Position numbers and translations under genes: made by a program | The notes under the pieces: generated by a model | Seen by the model: the letters and a program-made list of their open reading frames with translations, nothing else | Told to the model about the DNA's origin: nothing | Database searches by the model: none | Assembly (NCBI GenBank): GCA_000226015.1 | Contig: JH153223.1 | Location: 30,652-94,651, forward strand | Length of the DNA: 64,000 nt | Direction of reading: 5' to 3' | Source: Mnemiopsis leidyi | Lineage: Eukaryota > Ctenophora > Tentaculata > Lobata > Bolinopsidae | Part shown: in pieces, positions 1 to 13,047 of the stretch | Numbering within the stretch: position 1 is the first letter of the stretch | Layout: the number at the start of each line of letters is the position of its first letter

Positions 1-769
1 GTTTTTGACTGATCGTTTTCAATGACTAATTCTATTCGCGACGATAATGAATAGGCTACTGTAACTAACAAGATATATCGAGTTTCATTGTCAAAATTGC
101 CACCAACTCTGAAGTTACCGTACCAAGACCGATCACAATAAACTGATCACAACAAGACCAACGTGCCAGGTTGGCGAGGTGTACCAACTACCGTGTACGT
201 GAGTATCCGTCAGATATGATGTGTTGTGGGTGTCCTGCACAATATGATCTTACAGTCCTCCCTGGACCCTGGACCCTGGACATATCTCGCCTTTCACACC
301 TGTGCGTATCAGACTGGCGAGATACAGAAGTTCGGACCAGAGCCAATGATCTTCTCTCACACTTTACGGACCGTTAATGCAATAAAGACAGTATGTTCAG
401 TTTGGACAGACCTGACAATTGAATTTCCTGAATAAATTTAGACGGGTTTTTGCTCCGGCGAAATAAACTGAAATTATACTTCAGCTCCCTCCAAATGGCT
501 CTCATGACTAGTGAGCATAATTATAAAATCACGGGATGAATTCAGAAATTTGAATATTCTCAAGATTCGAATACTGATATTAAGGTTTTTATGTGAAGGA
601 AAGATTCATGGCGTCTAACCATGGATATCTGCCTTCAGCTGACAATAACAATTCGTCGTAATTCATCATTTTCTCTCTTTGAATCATCTCATTCAGTTAT
701 TACGACTCTAATTCTCATAATCTTTAACTAAAATCGTTCTATTCCAATCACCGTGTGTTGACACTTCAC

Positions 770-910
770 TTTCAACTAAAAACCTCAACCAGAGTAACAA
801 CTAGATAACAAGTGCAATCTCTCTGATGGAGACCACTGCTTTCAACTAAAAACCTCAACCAGAGTAACAGCTACTGTAACAAGTGCAATATCTCTGGTGG
901 GGACCTCTGC
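770..910. repeat. Tandem duplication of about 70 bp
   Basis: Two adjacent copies both begin TTCAACTAAAAACCTCAACC and continue through a shared AGTGCAAT and a GGTGGGGACC/GATGGAGACC segment. The copies differ at several positions, so the duplication is not fresh. No coding potential was recognised here or elsewhere in 1-1850. That stretch would be expected to hold the next exon of the ankyrin gene if the exon lies inside the window. Confidence 0.75.
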
Positions 911-1852
911 AGTAACACTGCAGTAACACTACTCTGCAGCTCCTCAGAATTAGTTTGTACAGTACAATGTAAAACAGCACAATAGCAGCTGCCATTGCGG
1001 TCTGAGAGCAAAAATGATCCAATCACTGAGCTATATTCTGATAAAATGACAAAAAATTAGACCCTTTCAGAAACTTCTCATCAAAATCCCTCTTTTGTTT
1101 GTTCAACATTCGTCAGCGAATGAGAAGCTCCTGTCTTAGTCACGTTGACTTGGCCAATCACATGGACTTTTATGCGTCACGTGGCACACTCAATAACTTT
1201 ATTTTTTAAGAGCATTGAGCAATTTGTGCAGATTGTTGAATTCTATGAAAAATCAACTTAATCGCACGACCGATTATCTCAATTGCGTTCAGCATCCAAA
1301 TAAAATGAGAAATTGCTCTTTCACCACCACACACCTACACACTGTTTGAATCGCGGTGATTAAAATTACAAATTTCACGGGCCCGCTTTCTGTGAACTCC
1401 AAAGTCCCTGAATTACGATCGAATCAAAGGAAGACCGTTTCTTATACCAGTACATGATGTTGCCTAGAGGACCAGACGTTCAAAGTGTTTCATTCTAAGT
1501 TACATTGTAACTGTAAAACATTTCAGTTAGAGCTAGAGCGTGGGCGTGTAATTCCACTCTTTTAACAGTTGATCAGTATCAGTATGTGTCACGGTTCACA
1601 TTCTAAGTATAGCCGTGTAATTTGTAACAAGTTTTTAAGAATTTAAAGTGATTTAAAAGTTGGTCGTTTGAAAAGTCACTCCTCCAGACGAAGACGCCTC
1701 CCACAGACGAACAGAGGATAAGAGCGTTGCTAAGCAACTTAGATCATACTATTTCTACTTAAGTTATTTCAAAGACCTAAAAGAAAGTCTAAACACTTTC
1801 AACTACATATTATAAAGCAAAGGTGAAATACTGAAATCCAGTAAAAAACAAC

Positions 1853-2219
1853 AGTCAGTAAATTGGAAGAGTAAAAACTTACAGGCAGTAGAAAAGTAAA
1901 TCAACAGTCGGTAAATAGGAAGAGTAAAAACTTACGGGCAGTAGAAAAGTAAAACTTACAGTCAGTAAATAGGAAGAGTAAAACTTACAGTCAGTAAATA
2001 GGAAGAGTAAAACTTACAGGCAGTAAATAGGAAGAGTAAAAACTTACAGGACAGTAATAGGAAGAGTAAAAACTTACAGTACAGTAATAGGAAGAGTAAA
2101 AAACTTACAGGCAGTAATAGGAAGAGTAAAAACTTACAGGCAGTAGAAAAGTAAAACTTACAGGCAGTAAATAGGAAGAGTAAAACTTACAGTCAGTAAA
2201 TAGGAAGAGTAAAACTTAC
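1853..2219. repeat. Minisatellite of repeated 5' splice sites in an ankyrin-gene intron
   Basis: About twelve units of 24-53 bp, mostly 28-31 bp. On the minus strand the unit reads roughly TACTGCCTGTAAGTTTTAC followed by TCTTCCTATT. The array starts exactly at the exon/intron border of the exon ending at 2220. The hexamer GTAAGT (ACTTAC on plus) occurs at 1877, 1930, 1954, 1983, 2012, 2042, 2072, 2103, 2132, 2156, 2185 and 2214; the last is the real donor. The exon's final bases, TACTGCCT, are copied in most units, so the unit spans the exon-intron junction. Confidence 0.9.
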
Positions 2220-2304
2220 AGGCAGTATACCCGTTCATGTCGATACACATCATTGTCTCAGGATCCGCCAGAGCGAGTCTTCTCAGGGTTTGTAGATGTC
2301 CCTT
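2220..2304 (-). CDS. Ankyrin-repeat gene, coding exon 5
   Basis: Residues 155-182 plus one base. KGHLQTLRRLALADPETM is a repeat helix pair, and DMNGYTA opens another repeat. The donor GCCT|gtaagt is the first of twelve tandem copies of the same junction. Confidence 0.8.
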
Positions 2305-5251
2305 CTGAACAGACAGTTTTGTTGGAAGGTGGTACAAGTGGGACATTTCTAAAGTTTTATATAAGAATAACATTCATAATATTCATGTAACATTTGTATA
2401 TAACATAAAGATAGCAAGAGGCTAAGCAAAGAAGATTTAGGAAATCGAGAACTTATACAATGACGTCTAGACAACAATCATTGCAGACCAATTTTAAAAA
2501 CACCTGAGATGACCTCATTATTTTTGTGGTAGAAAAAAAACTTTTAAAAAGCCGAAGACGATAGAAAATTAGAAAATTACGATCATTATTAGGACGAGAC
2601 AAGAAGAAAAGTGGTTGTAGATCTGAATTTTATCTGGTAGACGAAGGAGACTGTTACTCTTAAAATCGAAATTATGCGGAATTATCCCACTTCATATCAG
2701 AGTAAATGCCATTTGCTAGGGTATATAAACATATTTGATATCAAATTTCGTGAAGTTGATTCGCCAGCATGCTTATCTAAATCAAATTTTTAAATCAGAT
2801 TATACTGTGAGAATTTACTAATATCTCAAAAAATTGTCTTGTTAAGTACATAATATGGAACTGGAATCTTAATTTTCCTACAGAAGATAACAGATTTTCG
2901 TTCATGGGAAAATTTTGACCAGGAAATTCCAGACACACGACGTAAAACGGACGAAACTGAAAAAAGCTGCGTTTAAGACTTCAACTTATTCCAAAATGTA
3001 CTCGCTCAAGAGTCCCTAATTTCCATGAGGGTACATGTTTACAATTCAACATGATAGAAATGATCAGCTCGGCACAACATGAAGGAACGTTGTATAGTTC
3101 CAGCCAATTTTCAGAAGAAGAGTGTATCGATATTGAAGTGACATAACTTAGAAAAAAACGAGGGAGATAAAAACTAAAATTGTGGTAATTCTGAATCTAA
3201 GACAATGTAAATGATTGAGTTAAGAACTTATAAAGCAGCGAAGAACGAGGTAAAAAGGAATTGTAGCTAGTGCTTTGCCCGGAACATCAGGACAACAAAA
3301 CATAAACAGTGAAATCAGGACTACAACATTTAAACATATCTAACCTGGGCAGACAACATAAGAGGAGTCACTCCGTTCCGATCTCGAGTTTTACAGACAG
3401 CGCCGTGTTGCAGCAGGTACGTCAGACAGACAAACTTGCCGTGGTCAGCTGCCTCGTGGACCGCCGTCCGTCCCTACGGGGTGATTAGTTAATGACACCC
3501 TTAATCACTTAATTAAACCCCGTTTAGTTGCCGTTATGCAATATCGTGTCTAATCATTTATCGGTTTGTAAATTCGTGTTGGTACAATAAGAGGGAGGGA
3601 ATTTCCCACGGTGCACACAAATTTGTTTTCAGTTAACAGTTGCATCACGGGTCACACTGTCACACATACTGGATGACGAGAAAAATGGCGGGCTGACTGG
3701 AAACAATTTCTTCAGATTAGGTCACAGATTGATCAGAGGGAGCCCAGATCATCCCTAATGATATCCGTGATACGTCAACATAGGGTGAAATCGGAGACCC
3801 ATGGTAACAGAACTGGCACTGGGACAGTTCTTGGAAGTACGCCGGAAAACCGGCAGTTTTCTTACCTAGATCCTTATCTCCTGTCAAATTTGTATCGGAT
3901 AATTTTAGCTCTAAATACGGGGCAGATGTTTGGGAGTTACAGAATTTCAACTAAGAAACAAAACTCAATTAAGAGCAAGTATCCTTGGTGATTTGGGACG
4001 TATTTAAGCAATTCGGGGAAAATTTCTTGGTTCTACTCCAACCACCGAATTTAAAATTCCAGCTAAGCTTAGAGTCGCGTCATCCAAGCTGCTTAGGCGA
4101 AACTCTGACTCAGAATGTATCTATCAAATTGGCTCAAATGTGATAATATCAGGATACGTGGCTGGATAGTTCCCTCAATTTCTCACTTAAAGATTTCAGC
4201 AGCTTGTTAAAAGTAATTTGACCTTGTGTGGGCACCAACGAGACGCTTTTAAATTTGATGTCATACCAATTCTTGTGATGGATTCTCTGAGTAATAGGAT
4301 TTTCTCCTATTTAACAGCATCAAAGATGCTGCTCTTGAACTTCAGGTATGACGCATCTTTTATTAAACACTCGGATGCACTAGCAGATCCTTAGGTGGCA
4401 GAAAATATATATCCATAAAATGACGTGGTGAGGTCGAGAATAACAATGTAAAAGATAAAGTTTCTCCAAATCAGCGGTCCTTAATATAGATTAAGACTAA
4501 AAATCAAAATAAATTACAGTATAAAACTAACGTTATTATTGGACATCTTGGTGTAGTCGCTGTATTTTCTGAGGAGAAGTTTGAGGATAGCCTTGTCTCC
4601 ACACCGAGCAGCTAGATGAGCGATACTGGATCCTGTACCGGGTTCTCTCACACTCATCATGCTCTGACCTAGTGAGGGTTATAGGACTTCAGAACTTGCA
4701 CTTGAAAAGGAACTTTGAAAAGTGTTTGGAAATGAGTGAACTTGGCGAAGCTAGTCTAAACTTAAAGTCGCTGAAAATTTAACGGTGCGACCACATTGTG
4801 GATTGGGTGGAGCTAGAAAATGAATGAAACTTTCACAATCTAAGTAATTATACCATATTTGGTATAAAACGAAAGTGAACTCAAGTAGTGTGTACCGGTA
4901 GCGAGACGCTTGCTGATGGCAGCGTAATCTCCTTCCAGAACATTCCTCAAGATCTGTAAAGTTTCCGTCACGTGATTAGCTACCTGAGGAGATGAGATGA
5001 AGGTTAATATTTCAGCACACAAATAAGGTGAAAAAATTCTTTAGAAGCAGGAAAGAATGGCTATTTCATACCACCAATTATAACATTTACATGACCCAGA
5101 AAGTTACCAGGCAAGAAAATGAGAGGAAGAGAAAAGAAGAAACCTTTAGAGGGTCACTGTGCAGGAGGTCTGGAAGGTGGTGCTCACTGAGGTGGGGGTC
5201 GGAGGAAGACGAGATCTTCTTCCTCTTCTCTGGGGTCTTGGTGTAGATCAT
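2220..5251 (-). CDS. Ankyrin-repeat protein, N-terminal part (5 exons, 3' end not found)
   Basis: Five exons join in frame with GT-AG junctions: 5144-5251, 4896-4983, 4532-4668, 3345-3473 and 2220-2304. Together they make 547 nt (182 codons plus one base). The N-terminus is polar and contains a basic KRKK run, a possible nuclear signal, followed by a Ser-rich stretch. Ankyrin helices appear at AHLAARCGDKAILKLLL, then GRTAVHEAADHGKF with YLLQHGA, then GVTPLMLSAQKGHLQTL and DMNGYTA. Ankyrin repeats are protein-protein interaction modules, so no enzymatic role can be inferred. The reading frame is still open at the last exon, and no continuation was recognised in 1-2219. The start ATG at 5251 is the first in the exon, shortly after a pyrimidine-rich stretch. 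The exact subfamily is unknown; an I-kappa-B/NFKBIZ-like protein is possible but unsupported. Confidence 0.8.
3345..3473 (-). CDS. Ankyrin-repeat gene, coding exon 4
   Basis: Residues 112-154, exactly 43 codons, phase 0 at both ends. It contains GRTAVHEAADHGKF, then YLLQHGA, then DRNGVTPLMLSAQ, so one full repeat and the start of the next. The acceptor is ccccgtag and the donor CAG|gttaga. Confidence 0.85.
4532..4668 (-). CDS. Ankyrin-repeat gene, coding exon 3
   Basis: Residues 66-111, with the first two bases completing the split Gly codon. It contains IAHLAARCGDKAILKLLLRK, a canonical ankyrin helix-turn-helix, and ends MSNNN before the donor gttagt. Confidence 0.8.
4896..4983 (-). CDS. 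Ankyrin-repeat gene, coding exon 2
   Basis: Residues 37-65 plus one base. The acceptor is ctcctcag and the donor G|gtacac. It encodes an amphipathic helix pair (TETLQILRNVLEGDYAAISKRL) that leads into the first clear ankyrin repeat. A CACGTG hexamer lies within the coding sequence at 4969-4974. Confidence 0.75.
5144..5251 (-). CDS. Ankyrin-repeat gene, coding exon 1
   Basis: Residues 1-36, starting MIYTKTPEKRKK and ending HSDPLK before the donor gtttct. It encodes a basic, Ser/His-rich leader without ankyrin helices. The phase-0 end matches the start of the next exon. Confidence 0.75.
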
Positions 5252-6250
5252 TGAGAGAAAGAGTGGGCTGTGAGGATGGACTAGGACATGCGAGCTATAG
5301 GGGATTGTGGTGTTAAACGTACGGTTTGGTAGAGAATATAAAGAATATAGAAATTAAAAAGTAGAAAAATCAGAATTTTAATAATACAATTCAAGTCATG
5401 AGTAAAGTCGCTAACGATCGTAAAATCATCAATGACATAACATGTTAACAGGTTAAGCTCTGATCGTTACAATATGTCACGACACTAATTGCGCACTCAA
5501 ATAAAGTACACTTAAGTAATAAGCTACTGTAGTGTTGAAGGTAAGAAGTAAAGTTAGCCAACAAAAACTGATCCGGTAAAAACAAGGCGTGTTAGGAAGT
5601 TCGGAGCTGAACTGTCAGACCATACACGTGCACTGTCACACAACACGTGGAGAACTGTCAAACTATCAGATATAGTTTGTATCTGTTACTTGGTAACGAT
5701 TCCAAGATACTGCATCTGGCACAGTTGAACCTTGAACCTTATAGCTGTACCAGTATAGCGGAGATACAGACGTTACCAGAACTACTTTAAACTCTTTAAA
5801 GGTATCAAGTGATTTAATAGTAAAGTTCGCTGGGAGGGTAAGAGGGTAGTTTTGCGAATAAGCTGGTTCACAGCCAGCTATAGCTACTCCAAACTGTTAT
5901 GCAACGAAACTAAATTTGGTCTCCTGCAGCTTACTTCGAGAAGATTTCCATGACGAAGAACCAATGGGAGAGCCGAACCGGAACAAACAGCCAATCAGAG
6001 ATCAGAAAACCGATCACGTTGCCTAGAAACAAGCCGCGTGATTAAGCAACAGGTGGGAGATAGGTCACACGCAGCAATTAAAGGGTGCCTCCTCAGCAGC
6101 AGGTAGGGGGCAATGTGCTCCAACCAATAAAACCGCGTAAAACAGCACACAAACCAATCACAATCACGGAATAGATCCACGTGACAGTTCGCCAACCAAT
6201 GAGAGCAGAGTATAACGATCACGTGACCAATAACGAGGAGCATGTACGTT
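5252..6250. promoter_or_regulatory. Candidate promoter region of the ankyrin gene: CCAAT and CACGTG cluster
   Basis: No coding sequence was seen. Between 5960 and 6230 there are six CCAAT boxes (around 5961, 5991, 6121, 6152, 6194 and 6226). CACGTG E-boxes lie at 6178-6183 and 6220-6225, with further copies at 5625, 5644 and 6397. CCAAT is the core of NF-Y sites and CACGTG of USF/TFE-type bHLH sites. The cluster sits 0.7-1 kb upstream of the first ankyrin coding exon, so a 5' UTR exon and intron would be needed. The promoter role is inferred from motif density and position only. Confidence 0.45.
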
Positions 6251-9200
6251 GGAGTTGGGTCTGCCCTCCAGGCAGACAGCGTGTAGTTTATGTTACAGAG
6301 AGTTACACGGCTAGGGAAGTATTCCAGCTTGGAGGTCTAAACGCATGGGTGTAAACTGAGATCGGTATACAAGCTCTCTCTCTCATTAAGTTGAGTCACG
6401 TGACTGCTACTACATTAAAGGTTAATCAAATATCGTGTACAGAGCTGTAGTTGAAGCTCTATATACCCAACAACTCCATCATACATACTAAACAAGTTAT
6501 ACTATTGTGCTGACTCACATATTTTGGCAGGATATCAGGTATAAAACCCTTGCCAAGTGTCAAGCCAATGATCTCAACCCAAACCAGCTAAACATCCTCT
6601 GTATCTGCTCTTATTAAACAAGATTCAAACTAAGTTACAAGACAGACTTACAGGAATGAAACTACCCGACAGTTGCACAAGCCAGTACAAACGTCAGAAG
6701 ACACATGTCGGACATGCGTGACCGCTGACTACATAAGCATCGATCTGAGCCAGAGAGAGAGAGAACGTCTGAGCTGTAGCGGATAACATTATAACAATAG
6801 TAGCATGTCTGATATATCCAGTAATAATATGTGTACTATTATTGGGAAACTTGCTCCAATTGTATAATACTTATTGCTAGGCTGTAACAGTAACGGTTGT
6901 ACTGCACCTCCAACAAAGATGGGACACTCCAGTCCCTGACACGTGCTTAACACGAGTTACAGTTTGAAACGTGAATAAGAACAACACGTGGTTATCAAGG
7001 TCACACCCAGTCAAAGAAATCTATTAATGGACATCAGCATGATCCGGAACTCATGCAGCACATATGTGGACGAATAAGCAGAAAAGACTTGCGCAATAAG
7101 AACGAGTGAGTGAGTAGGAAAATTGAGTTACAGTACACACAATGCATCGGATACAACAGTACATTGGTAGTGAATAGTGTACAGGGGGACCCTCCTCTCC
7201 TATATTATTGAGGAACAGAAATGCTAATTCGAATCGAAATTATCTCGCTCAAATTACCCAGCTCTACACACAATGGAGAACGTAACGAGCAACTGATACA
7301 ACGTAACAGTATATATAATATACACCGAATTATCGGATCGCAGGATGCGCGCGCAAGAAAAACAATGAAACCTCTAGGGACGGGAGCCAAGAAGGGCGCT
7401 ACGTCAAGGAAAATCAGTAAACTAAATCGAGTTAGACGCTGGATAATCAGAGGTATAGTTATCCTGAAAGACAGATCACAGGAGTATATATAAGGGTCAG
7501 ATCTGTTCCTAGAAAGGGGAATCAAACTCAGATAATCTTATCTCGTTACGAGATAACGAGAAACATTGAAGCCTATTTCAGTGGTAACGGCGGGAAATGT
7601 GCGGTTAGAAATAGGAAGATTTACGAAACGTCACGACTAGGAGGACGCAGGGCTCGAGGTGGCACGATGAAGTGATGGTGACGTGATATTAAGATCAGGC
7701 ACAGAGCTGCTTTAAAACGACCTAGCAAGCAATGCTTAGCTCGTAAAAACGACGACAAATGGATGAGGAGGAGGCAGCGTAATCTCTAAAACAAAACGGC
7801 GGTTAAAAACAGCGTGTTATCACGTAGATCTAGATCCAGCTCAGCGTGATACGTATCAGGAGTGACGTAGCTCAGATTAGAGCCGTGCTAAGTGGTTAAA
7901 ACGGCCCGGAGGAAAGACTTGTCAAACAACTCAAAACAAGGCATGACGTAAAGGTGAGTGTGTGCACTCTACACGACACCGGTAGAAATCCTCCCAGCCA
8001 ATTATTGTACCGGACGTTTAGGTAATGCTGGTTTGGTGAGTCACTAGGGGTCGCGCAAGGGGTTTAATTTGGTTAATTTTGGGCATTGAATAACTAGGGT
8101 AAATTATCGGCGGAAAAGTTTTTTCTGTGTTCTAAGCAAAAGATAAAGTTATCTATATATGGGCGCTTTAATTACGGGTTTATAAGCTCGCAAGAAGCAA
8201 CTAGTTATCTATGATAGGAGAGATTAGTTTTATCAAAAAACAATTAACCAAGAAAGCCCCCCTTGAACCGAAGAGTGGAGCAATGGTTGATATTGGGGTG
8301 TAGAGTTACAGCGAGGGTGCTGACTGAGGAGCCACTACGTGGTCTCACCACGATAACAGGCTTCAAGTCTGGGGAAGAGAGGGGGTGCCACACTATCATT
8401 GTGTGACTTGTGAGACTCCTGCACCCGTGCGGCAATCCACCGCCATGGCGACGGCTTTATTATGGGGTTTGGCGACACAATTATGCAGTTTATTGCATGA
8501 GCTGGTTGAAACCTAAATCTTGAAACAAATTGTGATAACGAGAAGTCTTGAAAACCTTGGGAATAATTAAAAAGTGGATTTTTGCTGAATGCACCATGGT
8601 TCCCGAAGGTGTCCGCCCAAACCAGGATATTGAATCCACTTTCAGTTTTCTAGATGAAGGCACTACGCAAACCAAGATAGCAACAAGCCCCCAGACAATG
8701 ATCAGTGCGTTTTAACAAGATTACAGAACGGTCACAAAACGAGGTTTAGAGATCAAACACAGCGTCAAAACGGCATTTATCTGTTGGTAATCAGCCAGTC
8801 ACGTGTTCAGATATCGAACACAAATATAATTTATTCCTTCGTGGGTGCATTGAAACGTTAATTATCTACAATTTGTTCTTATCATAATTTAAATGGCGAT
8901 TTTATAAAAATGTACTTTTTGTTGAGTAGTGAACCTGCGTCGAACTGATTCCTTTTCCGATGCATAAAGACAAGACGGAATCAACGAAACAATTTGCTGC
9001 CATATAGCGACTACTATAGACGTTAATTGATCAGATAAAATTATAAACTTAGAATTAGATCGCTGAATTTCAGATTTTATGTGCAACAAAATGGACGGAT
9101 GAGTTATCGCTTTAAATCAATAAGAAAATAAATTCGATTACTCAGAATAAAGAAATAAAATGATAATCATACAGTCAAGAGCAGTATAAAGGAGCAGGAG

Positions 9201-11825
9201 CTAGAGTGAATATTCAGACATAGGCTAAAAGGTTTCATAACGCTCCTTTATAAGTTTGGTTGTTTCTGCCAGAAAGTTCGGACACGCCATAAGTAGGTGT
9301 TCGGATTGTTGATATGTTTAATTGTTAAATTAATTTGATTGGGGAGTAGGCCCACTGTAGGTCACACACGGAGATCATCGATACTCTAACGGTTATATTT
9401 CGGGAATGTCGAGTTTCCGGAACATCGAGTTAAATAAAACTAGAAGGTTTTGAGACAATTCTTCTGGAAGGGTCAGGGGTATCACTGAACCATGTCCATC
9501 GTGTTAGTGTTCAGTACTCAAGTTTCAGAGAATCTGGGAATAATTACTTACATTAAATGCAAGACGAGGAACAACCTTCTAGAAATGGATAAAGAAAAGA
9601 AGAAGACGGAGCCCTAGTAATACTAAGTTCACTGTATAATGTAACGGCAACAGTATAAACAAAACTTTTTAAGAGTGCCTGGTTAAGAAGACGAGATGGA
9701 ATGGACAAGAATGAGATAAGTATGATCTATTGAAGGTAAAACGGTCTGCCAAGAGACCTTAGTGACAGAGATACTCTGAAAAAGGCGCCAAAACAACGCG
9801 TATCACGGCTCGCTGGGTTCAGGAAATGCGCTGGACGAGAAGAGAAAACGTCTGACAGTTGCGTCCTTTTGTCCGAGATCTAGACTTAGGGTCACGAGAC
9901 AAAACTTAAGACCACGTGACAAAAATACGACACGCTGATTGGTCCTTTTCCGCCCGAACTGTACACACAGGTTGGTGTTTTTTCACGTCAGGATGATAAG
10001 TAGTTTCGTCTGCAGGGTACTGGGGTCTTCCTAGTTGAAGAGGTGCCAGCGGTACGGCTCTCTCGCCGTGGAGTGGTCCGTTCATTATGTGGTTATATCT
10101 TTATATGCAGCGGATTTCATTCATGTTAATCTGGTTAGTTTCTATAGCGCATTAGAAGCGCATTGACAGAGGACAAAATGCGGATAAATATCGCCGACAG
10201 CGAGAAAATACAAATACTCTGGCCACATCGACTTCAAGATGAACCAGCATTCTAGGTGGTCGCGACAACTCCGACAGTCACACCGACAACTCTGTCCGGG
10301 CAGCCTGCCACTAAGCCACCAGGGACCAGGGTGTCCGGGGGGGCACTCTCCCGGACACTCTTTTTGAAACCTGTCTTGTTTCTCCAGTATAAAGGTACAA
10401 ACTTGCCGCCTTTGGGGAAGCCAGAGTTTCGTATTCCGAGCGATGTGAAGCATTAAAACGAGTTGTGTATGCAGGAACGTGTGCAGCTAGTTAGCCTGCA
10501 GTATAACGCAACATGAATATTGACCAGGGTACTTGGAAGCGTGCTCCCAGCTCTAGATCTCTATTTTTAGAACAAAATATAATAGATTGGTAAGTGAGGA
10601 GACTAAAGACACTGACTTCTACAGGAAAGAAATCGAACAAAAAGAAATCTAACAATGGCGGTTGAAACTGGAGCTTCCCTTCCCGTGACACAGATCTGAG
10701 AAAGCACCTTGCAGTCTCTCATGGTGGCACTCACAGTTAGTTACACGGCCTAACTAGCCAGTTCCTTGCTTACAATACTGCTCATCTATTTGGAACTGTT
10801 TAAAGTTAGCGCGGCTTTTTCTTCCACCTTCAAAAGTTAAGGTCGAGTTGCAGTCAAGCAGCAGATAAATCTGGTTATTGCACTAATGTCGATTTGGTAT
10901 ATAATTGCTATTATTTATTTGAGGATTACCCGATACTAAATCAATAGCAATGGAAAATTAAGACGAACCTAAGGGATGCTTGAAACTTCGAACTGAAACA
11001 GAACTAAATGACTGATAGGACGAAGTGAGGTACGTGGCGAGATGTGAGACTGAAGCCTGCAATAATGCGGTACAAATAATTGACACGAGTCAGGAACACC
11101 TACACTAAGTGCAAGACTTAAACATTCTTTGAGAAGACTTGTTTGCGAGCAAGTGAGTTTAAGGCAAAAACTTCGTGGAAGTCCCGGTAACTATTTGTAA
11201 AGTCTGAAACCTTGCTAAACATTCAGCAGTGAAAGCATAACCTTGCTCCAGGTCTAAAATTAGGACGTTTGAGTAACAGAATTATTGAAATTACAGGAAA
11301 ACGAACGACGAAGACAAGAATTTCCTCATCAAGTGAGTGGGGACTGGTAATTAATTGTATACAGCGGAATGAACGAAAATCAGTTATCAATACATTCTAG
11401 AACGCAGAGGCACGAAAAATTGGAAAACAGTACAAATATTGGTAACAGAAGCATCGTTTATCATTGCAAAAATTCTTCCCAAAATGAACGAATCAGCTCA
11501 ACGACTGAGAAATATTTTCGGTGCATGACGACTGCCTCAAATCGCAATCGCGCAGAAATAATTAAAATGCATGAGAGTAAGACAGGTGTTCTGAAAGCAA
11601 ATATCCAAATATAGGCAAAAGAATGCCAGAAAAGCAGTGAGCAAGGGACAGAGTTTAATTGAAATAGGGCACGATAATAGGGAGACCGTCTGATTCTAAT
11701 ACTCCGGTCGAGTACTACCGGTTTCACGTTTTCACTAGAGAGATAGAGATGTAGAATTTGTTCCCATCATCACGTAATACTTTGCTAAGCCGATACGCGG
11801 AGTACTGATAATGTATCTTACACAA
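6251..11825. other. Gene-poor intergenic sequence
   Basis: I recognised no gene, RNA or transposon here. The open frames are short, lack family motifs, and some overlap on both strands. Isolated CACGTG motifs occur at 6940, 6985 and 8800. A CACGTG/CCAAT pair lies at 9913-9950 (CCACGTGAC, then GCTGATTGGTCC). Confidence 0.6.
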
Positions 11826-11932
11826 ATTGTATGTTTTATACACGGTGTATAATAATGTATACACGGTGTATAATGATGTATACACGATGTATACACGTTT
11901 TATACACGTTGTATACACGTTGTATAAAATGT
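11826..11932. repeat. Short tandem array of TGTATACAC units
   Basis: Degenerate 17-19 bp units built on the palindromic core GTATAC plus CGTTGTATAA or CGGTGTATAA. Open frames across it translate to Tyr/Val repeats on both strands and are not genes. Confidence 0.85.
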
Positions 11933-12039
11933 ACTCGGCCATGTCTATAGAGTCTACCTGCAGATTCAAGCCCCAAACACCAAGTCTACACCAGACAGAT
12001 GGGGATAGCTGGACATGGAAGCTGCAGATAAACGTGACG

Positions 12040-12130
12040 ATATTACTGTCACGTGATCTAATATATACACCACGTGACTTTGGCCGCCTGGCCTCGACCA
12101 ATCAGGATGTCGGGATTCGGCCAATGAAGG
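12040..12130. promoter_or_regulatory. CACGTG/CCAAT module
   Basis: TCACGTGATC at 12049 and CCACGTGAC at 12070 are followed within 60 bp by ACCAATCAGG and GCCAATGAAGG. No gene start was recognised nearby, so the function is unknown. Confidence 0.35.
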
Positions 12131-13047
12131 AGCAGTTGGCGAGCCAGTAGTGACTTGTTTTTAAAGGAAGGAGGTCCAAATTAGCACTTAGTGAATTCTT
12201 GGATTGACTTCATCAAATAGTTTAGGTGAATTAAATAGTTTCAGTGAAAATGTTAGTTATGGGTTGAAGCCTTTTTGGAGATCGAACAGCATTATTAGCT
12301 GCAAATGAAGTTTTGAGGTATCCTCTAAAAATGTTCTGTTCAAGAGAAGAGTACAATCTTACCTTGTAAGGATTATTGAGAAGCCGAGACTACACCAAGT
12401 ATTTACTAAAGACAGTATTAAGAGAGAATGCGCAAGGAAAAACTCGTAGATGTACTAAATGCTGATCCAACAAGTCTCATGAACAAGTTTTAAAATTCGT
12501 TAAAAGGACTGTTTTAAGTTATTCGTAGAACAGTCAGTGAATGACAATAGAAATCAGTAAATAAAGCAACCTTTGAACTGATCTGAAGGTCCGGAAACCA
12601 ACAGAGTTGGCGATAATCCAGCTACATTGATAACAACACATGTATCTAATTCTTTGTTCGGTTAGTAGCAAGTGGTTATATCAGTTTTGATTTTAAATTC
12701 CAACTTCTTTTTGTACTTGATAGTATCTCAAACGTTATGTCACGAGGAACGCTTTGGAAATTTTGCGACTTTTACAATTTCTAATTCCTCTTGTGATGCA
12801 CAGAAAGAGAAACTACTATAGCTTCTAAGTTTAAAATCTTGAACAAAAAGGCACGTATATTGTCATTTCGGTCACGAGGGACTCCTAAATTGCACTTTTA
12901 ACCAAAATATCATACATAAAAAATACATCTTTATGACGGAGATAACCTCTTCCTTTGAACGTTCAATAACCTCACAGTCAAACACAATGAAACAAAAAAC
13001 CCCTGTTACTTGTGTCTCAATAAACATAACTACCGTGTATGCATGGT

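Noticed and set aside
8490-8675. 61-residue minus-strand frame with fairly even composition
   Set aside because: No family resemblance, no splice partners recognised, and no frame continuity. It is too short to support alone.
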